Origin: Silurus meridionalis
Taxonomy: Eukaryota; Chordata; Actinopteri; Siluriformes; Siluridae
Assembly: GCF_014805685.1 (NCBI RefSeq)
Contig: NC_060911.1
Location: 13,273,712-13,337,711 of the forward strand
DNA: 64,000 nucleotides
Direction of reading: 5' to 3'
Shown here: one piece after another, positions 33,701 to 64,000 of the stretch
Layout: each line of letters starts with the position of its first letter
Numbering within the stretch: position 1 is the first letter of the stretch
The notes under the pieces: generated by a model
What the model was told of the DNA's origin: nothing
Databases searched by the model: none
The model's input: the letters and a program-made list of their open reading frames with translations, nothing else
Translations under genes and position numbers: made by a program

Positions 33701-35837
33701 TGATGATTTGGAGAATCTAAAAAGCTCAAGCAAGTCTCTTTCTGGAGCAGAATCTTGAAAGATTTTGAACTCAGCCCCAAGAACGAAACTCAGTCCTGGC
33801 TCTTTTAGATGTTTCACAATAATTTTTCCCAGAAAAGGTTCCTGCAGTTGAAACGCACATTGAGAACTTCACCCGATGCGTTTTGAGTAATGGAGCTAAC
33901 CCTAGTGTTTTGTGTTTTTTTTACTTTAAAATTAGCATGTAGGCAACGGAATCGTACATCACGAGCAGCCATGACCTCGGATAAAGAGCTCGGAGTGCAT
34001 CCAAAAAGAAAAGTGCATCATCGGTCAAATACTTGCGAAAAAGCTCCACATGAAACAAAGTGACATCGATAGAACACTGAAATACATAAACACTAGAATT
34101 TTTTTTTTTCCATTTGATATCATGGTGCAAAAACCGCTTTAAAAAAAGAAAAAAGAAGAAACAGCAAGCAGCATAAGCTCTTACATAGAATATTCTACAG
34201 TTACGAAGGCAACGGGATGTATTATGCTTGAACACAAACATGCCAAACATCAATATAGACATTTTCTTTTTTTTTTTTTTTTATAGAAATAAATAGTTTG
34301 AATAAACTCTATGCTCTCTCTTTTTTTAAATAATTTCCATCTCTATAGGACTCTGGTACACATTCAATATATAAAGCATCTATGATACACAACATACTGC
34401 AAATTCAACACAACTCTTTAGAAGTGGCCGACTCGGGAACCACAGAAAGAACTTTGTAAATGAAAAAAAAAAAAAACTCTGGAGCTCGATGAAACTCCGG
34501 GACATCTGTTGTGACTTTTTTTTAGGGATTTCGACATAACGCAATTCTTTGTTTTTGTGCATAAATAATGTATGTACAGCTCAAGTCTTCAGGAGACAGA
34601 TTGTCAGGAACTGAAAATGTAGCCTTAAGTGAGTTCTGCCCCGCATCCACTTAAACCTGCAAGAATGGATTCCTTCTATCTTTGATTTAAAGAAAAAAAA
34701 AAACGTCTCTTACAAGCTTGCAGTGTAGAATAAATTTAGGAGAAAACTAGAGCCTTGTATGAAATTTGGAACTACAGGAAGTACTGCACCGCACCACACA
34801 ACAGGAAGCGATTCCTCCCGGATTAAAGCACTTGGAGGAGATTGAAGCCTGGAGAATGCTTGTCGTCTGATGGATACTGCACTGCGAATTCAACAAAAAA
34901 ATGCATCGGCTTTATTGCGTTTGCTTGAAGGTGAGTTAGCGCCATGGTGGAAAACATCTCCCATGTGATAGAAGGATAGGAGATGATTAAGCAGCTTTAC
35001 ACTCTTAGCGAAAGGGTTCCTCGTGGGGCTTTTTGAGAGCTTTCTGACAGGAAAACCCACTTTAAACCAAAAATAAGCCTACATGGTCCAGATTTGCCTC
35101 ACTTTTTTTTAAAAATGTAAAGGAAATTGTTGGTTTTCCAACCAAACTTGACGCCAAACGTCGCATTAATTAAAGGCAGAACATGAGACAGATATGAAAA
35201 TGAGACAATGCTGATCCTGTTTCTGAAAAATGACATGGGTAGGGTTGAGCGATACAGCGATTTCAAATGAATATTGTCTAAAACGGGGCACTTTTTGAGC
35301 ATGTTCACCGTGATATCTTTTCTGATTGATTAATTATGAGAAGTGGTGGACAAAATACACAAAGCATGTAGTTGATTTAAAGTAAAAGTGTCCCTTTAAA
35401 CTTTCACTTGAGTAAAGTATTTGCCTTCAAATGTACTTAAGAACTATGATTTATTATGGCTATGAGATTGATGGAGCTAAATTTGTGTTATTTGAACTCC
35501 TTTGTTGTTTCGGCCTAACAGAAAATAGCTGTACGCATATCTCAATCATTTACCTATTGAATTTGGTTCTTCGTAAATAGAAAAGCTTGCCTTTCCAAAG
35601 CCTCAATCCATTTACAGGCTTAAAAAATGCTCAATTCTTTAAATCAGGATGGAGCAAAGATCGAGACCCCTTCACTCCATTGGGAAATTCACTATTCACA
35701 TTTCGCTAAACTTAGGTTATTTGTTAAACTATTTCAGGCTAAACAAGTGTTTACTGGTAAATTTATTTGGGAACTTTTAATGTAAAAATCAGAAAAATAC
35801 TGTTAAAAGAAACCACAGCAGTAACACACACTTATAT

Positions 35838-36003
35838 AGACTTAAGTGGTTGAGGTGTTTTGGATTGAAAGGACGTGAGTTCAATCCCAGCTCCGCCCAT
35901 TTTCCACTGCTGGGTCCTGAAGCAAGGCCCTTAACCCTCCTCTGAATGACTCGGTTGTATAAATAAGTTGCTCTAGTCAAATGTCTGCCAAATGCCATTA
36001 TTT
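35838..36003 (+). mobile_element. tRNA-derived SINE copy
   Basis: It has the tRNA-like 5' part (GACGTGAGTTCAATCCCAGC), CCACTGCTGGGTCCTGAAGC, AAGGCCCTTAACCCTCCTCT and a tail ATGTCTGCCAAATGCCATTA. This is one of the two most complete copies. Confidence 0.85.
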
Positions 36004-36255
36004 TTTGAAAAAAATAAAATTGGGGCACTCAGGATGTAATCTTCGATTTATCAGAAATGAAAAACAAGATGCCAGACAGCCACGCCCCCGGCCACACCCC
36101 CATTTTCTATTGGCTGGCGGTAGAGCCAGTAAATTTCCGATTCAGGCTATAAAAGCGTTCTTTTTTTTTTTCGATCTATTTTATATCCGAATTTCATTCA
36201 AATTCAGTCCGACTGGCTGCTTTGTTGCTAGCTAGTTTAAAAAATTAAACCTTAA

Positions 36256-36425
36256 CATTTGTGGCATTTGGTGGACACCCTTATCCAGAGCGACTTACAT
36301 TTTGATCTCATTCATACAAGTGGATATAGGATTAAGAGCCTTGCTCAGGGGCCAAGAAGTGGCAGCTTGGTTTGGCTGGGATTTGAACTCACAACCTTCA
36401 GACCCAAAGTCAAAAGACTGAACGT
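36256..36425 (-). mobile_element. tRNA-derived SINE copy
   Basis: It reads TGTGGCATTTGGTGGACACC, TTATCCAGAGCGACTTACAT, GAGCCTTGCTCAGGGGCC and GGGATTTGAACTCACAACCT, the same family inverted. It lies 250 bp from the + strand copy at 35838, so the pair could form a long hairpin. Confidence 0.87.
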
Positions 36426-37336
36426 TTTCCACTTTTTTTTTCAGTGAAAGTTGAATTTGATTACGAAAAAGCTCCTATTTTTTATATACAACATACCAAA
36501 TATCTTGCACTCCAGCAACGTGGTATTGCAGTGTATCGTATCGTATTTTGGCCATATTGCTCAACCCTACAAATTGTTCACGTGTTTCCTGAAACGCACT
36601 GAACAGAAATAAAAATTGCATCTACGAGACTCGGTACATTAGCGGTGCAGGCGGTTCATGTTTCTGGAGCTGAATGATAAAAATAATGATGATGATGTTG
36701 AAGATGATGATGGTAATTGTAGAAATATAATATTGCACAAACATTTTTCCTATTTGTCTGCCATTATTTCCTTGTCGTCCTATTCGCTTGGCTAGGGGGC
36801 AGAGGTCAAATTTCGAATCTGTTCCTTTTTGTAAAGCAGGAAGCTGGTACTTTAATTGTGCTGAAGAGTTCTTAGCAACATTCTTGCTTGTATGCTAACT
36901 TGTATCTCTGTTTCACACCAATGTGCACCACAAACCCTTGAATCCCAGGTCGCTTTCCATAAAGTGTGTTTTTTTTTTATACGTGTGGTGTTCCTCAACT
37001 CTGTATTCTTGGACCTTTCCTTTTTAACCCTGGCTAAAATATGTTGTGGCTCTGTGCTCTAAATTTATCCGGTGAAACGATCCCGACGTTCTGAACCCAT
37101 CGCTGCGATCTTGAAGCTGGCGAGCGTTGAGTCCCTTCGTGAGATTCTCGGTCGAAGATGAACCCATGAAAGCTGAATTCGCTACAGAAGAATAAATTGT
37201 ATATTCAACAATAAAACTTTTGTGAGACGTTTTCCTGGTTTTTGTTGTTGTCCAGGCAACTGAACTTAGAGATTCAGCCGTTGCCGGAAAAGAGAATTTG
37301 AAGGTTTTGATACAGTTTGTATCGCAGAAGATGGCG

Positions 37337-63081
<25,745 letters not shown>

Positions 63082-63293
63082 GCCAAGTTCAGGCCACTGG
63101 GCGCCGCCTTGAACAGGCTGGGCACCAGAGACCTCTACTCATCTTAGGTTCATGGAGGATACTGGAGTTCAACCACATGCTGGAAAAACACATTTTACCT
63201 TCGGATTTTTGACACAATGCTGATGATACACTCTTATAGTTTGGGTCCTGGTTGCTTTTGATGTATTTTCTTACACATCCTTTGCATTCAAAC
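63082..63293 (-). other. fbxo41: probable fbxo41 5' UTR of the first coding exon
   Basis: Upstream of the ATG on the minus strand, a good 3' splice site (TTTTTTCTCCTAG) ends at 63294. If used, about 212 nt of 5' UTR would precede the ATG in this exon and the promoter would lie outside the window. No promoter motif was recognised here. Confidence 0.45.
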
Positions 63294-64000
63294 CTAGGAG
63301 AAAAAACATACAATATTAGCACAAATGAATTTGAAAATAAAACACAACAAGAAAGGATTCGGAGTCAGATATCTTTGGGATATTAAACCGCTTGTGACAC
63401 TTTCCAACAAATAAGACTGATATGTTTTTGTGCAGATTTTTCTCCGTTTTTGCCTTCCATCCACACCAAGATAGCATTTCAAGTCAACGAAAATGTAGCT
63501 TTTTTAAAATGTTCTCCAAAATTAATAAATTTGAATATGCCACGATGTTTCAAAGAGCCAGACAGTAAATAAACGCCAGGCGGAAATGACGTGGGTTGAA
63601 TTGTCTTATGTTTAGCTTGTGCATGCAGTTCAGATGTTTTAGTATGGATGAGCAATTTTAAGGAAATGACTGAAAACGCAATTGTGGACGCGGCATGTTT
63701 TTAGACAAATTTCTCTTTTTTCTCTCCTGAAATTAAAAGAAAAGCTGCTAACACAAACCCCATTTCCAACCATAACCTTAACTTGCAATGGTCCTAAATA
63801 ATAAAGCTTACGATCTTTTCTGAAGTTTCATCTTCTTCCTATTTTATTTCCTATGACGTTTTTATGAAGTTGAATTGTAGTAGACTGTTGATATTAATTA
63901 CAGTCCAAATCCATCCTTAAAGTTCATAAATTGCTCAGTAACTTCAGGGATCTTTGGGCTATTGAGCTAGATCCATCACCATCTGCACAGAGTGGTCTCC
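63294..64000 (-). other. fbxo41 upstream region, no gene seen
   Basis: AT-rich, probably the first intron of fbxo41. It contains one copy of a fish interspersed repeat (63430-63600) and no credible exon. Confidence 0.4.
63430..63600 (+). repeat. interspersed repeat B copy
   Basis: TTTCAAAGAGCCAGACAGTA, AACGCCAGGCGGAAATGACG and upstream TCAACGAAAATGTAGC match, inverted, the segment at 28750-28940. Confidence 0.6.

Larger units (their letters stand above)
28511..37336. other. convergent intergenic region and fbxo41 3' UTR
   Basis: No coding exon could be supported. The first few hundred bases below 37336 must include the fbxo41 3' UTR. A minus-strand AATAAA at 34911-34916 (GCAATAAAGCC) is one possible end. 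The stretch also holds a hAT-like element (29398-29849), a MITE-A copy, several SINE fragments, and GC-richer non-repeat islands around 30.7-30.9 kb and 31.85-32.15 kb that look like UTR or conserved non-coding sequence. Confidence 0.5.

Overview
This is vertebrate nuclear DNA, almost certainly from a teleost fish and plausibly an otophysan such as a catfish. The signs are small exons in long AT-rich introns, GT-AG splice sites, very abundant CA/TA/TTTC microsatellites, Tc1/mariner, hAT and Tigger-like DNA transposons, and tRNA-derived SINEs of the fish type. The species is an inference. There are no prokaryotic genes or operons. Most long open frames in the window are read-through of microsatellites or repeats.

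Two real protein-coding genes were assembled by translating exons and checking splice sites and phases. They are convergent. On the + strand, rnf24 (membrane-anchored RING-H2 ubiquitin ligase) has five coding exons from 9973 to 24890, giving 149 residues. Candidate poly(A) signals lie near 28.4-28.5 kb. On the - strand, fbxo41 (neuronal F-box protein with N-terminal zinc finger, coiled coil, F-box and C-terminal leucine-rich region) has twelve coding exons from 63081 down to 37337, giving 780 residues. All phases close in both models. Each gene encodes a component of the ubiquitin system, but nothing in the sequence shows that they act together.

Layout: 1-9965 is repeat-rich flank or 5' intron of rnf24. 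9966-24890 holds the rnf24 coding exons, with a pyrimidine-rich microsatellite block in intron 1 and another touching the exon 4 acceptor. 24891-28510 is the likely rnf24 3' UTR. 28511-37336 is convergent intergenic DNA and fbxo41 3' UTR. 37337-63081 holds the fbxo41 coding exons, with introns full of transposons and a 1.55 kb, 36-bp-period satellite. 63082-64000 is the fbxo41 5' UTR and upstream intron.

The main non-genic theme is transposon nesting and decay. A Tc1-derived miniature element (called MITE-A here) occurs at least 18 times in 64 kb. One copy has grown an internal 15-bp minisatellite. One was split by a Tigger-like element with a clean TA duplication. One region shows a mariner remnant inside a hAT-like element. 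I found no convincing new biological system. The unusual material is repeat biology and microsatellites lying at splice sites.
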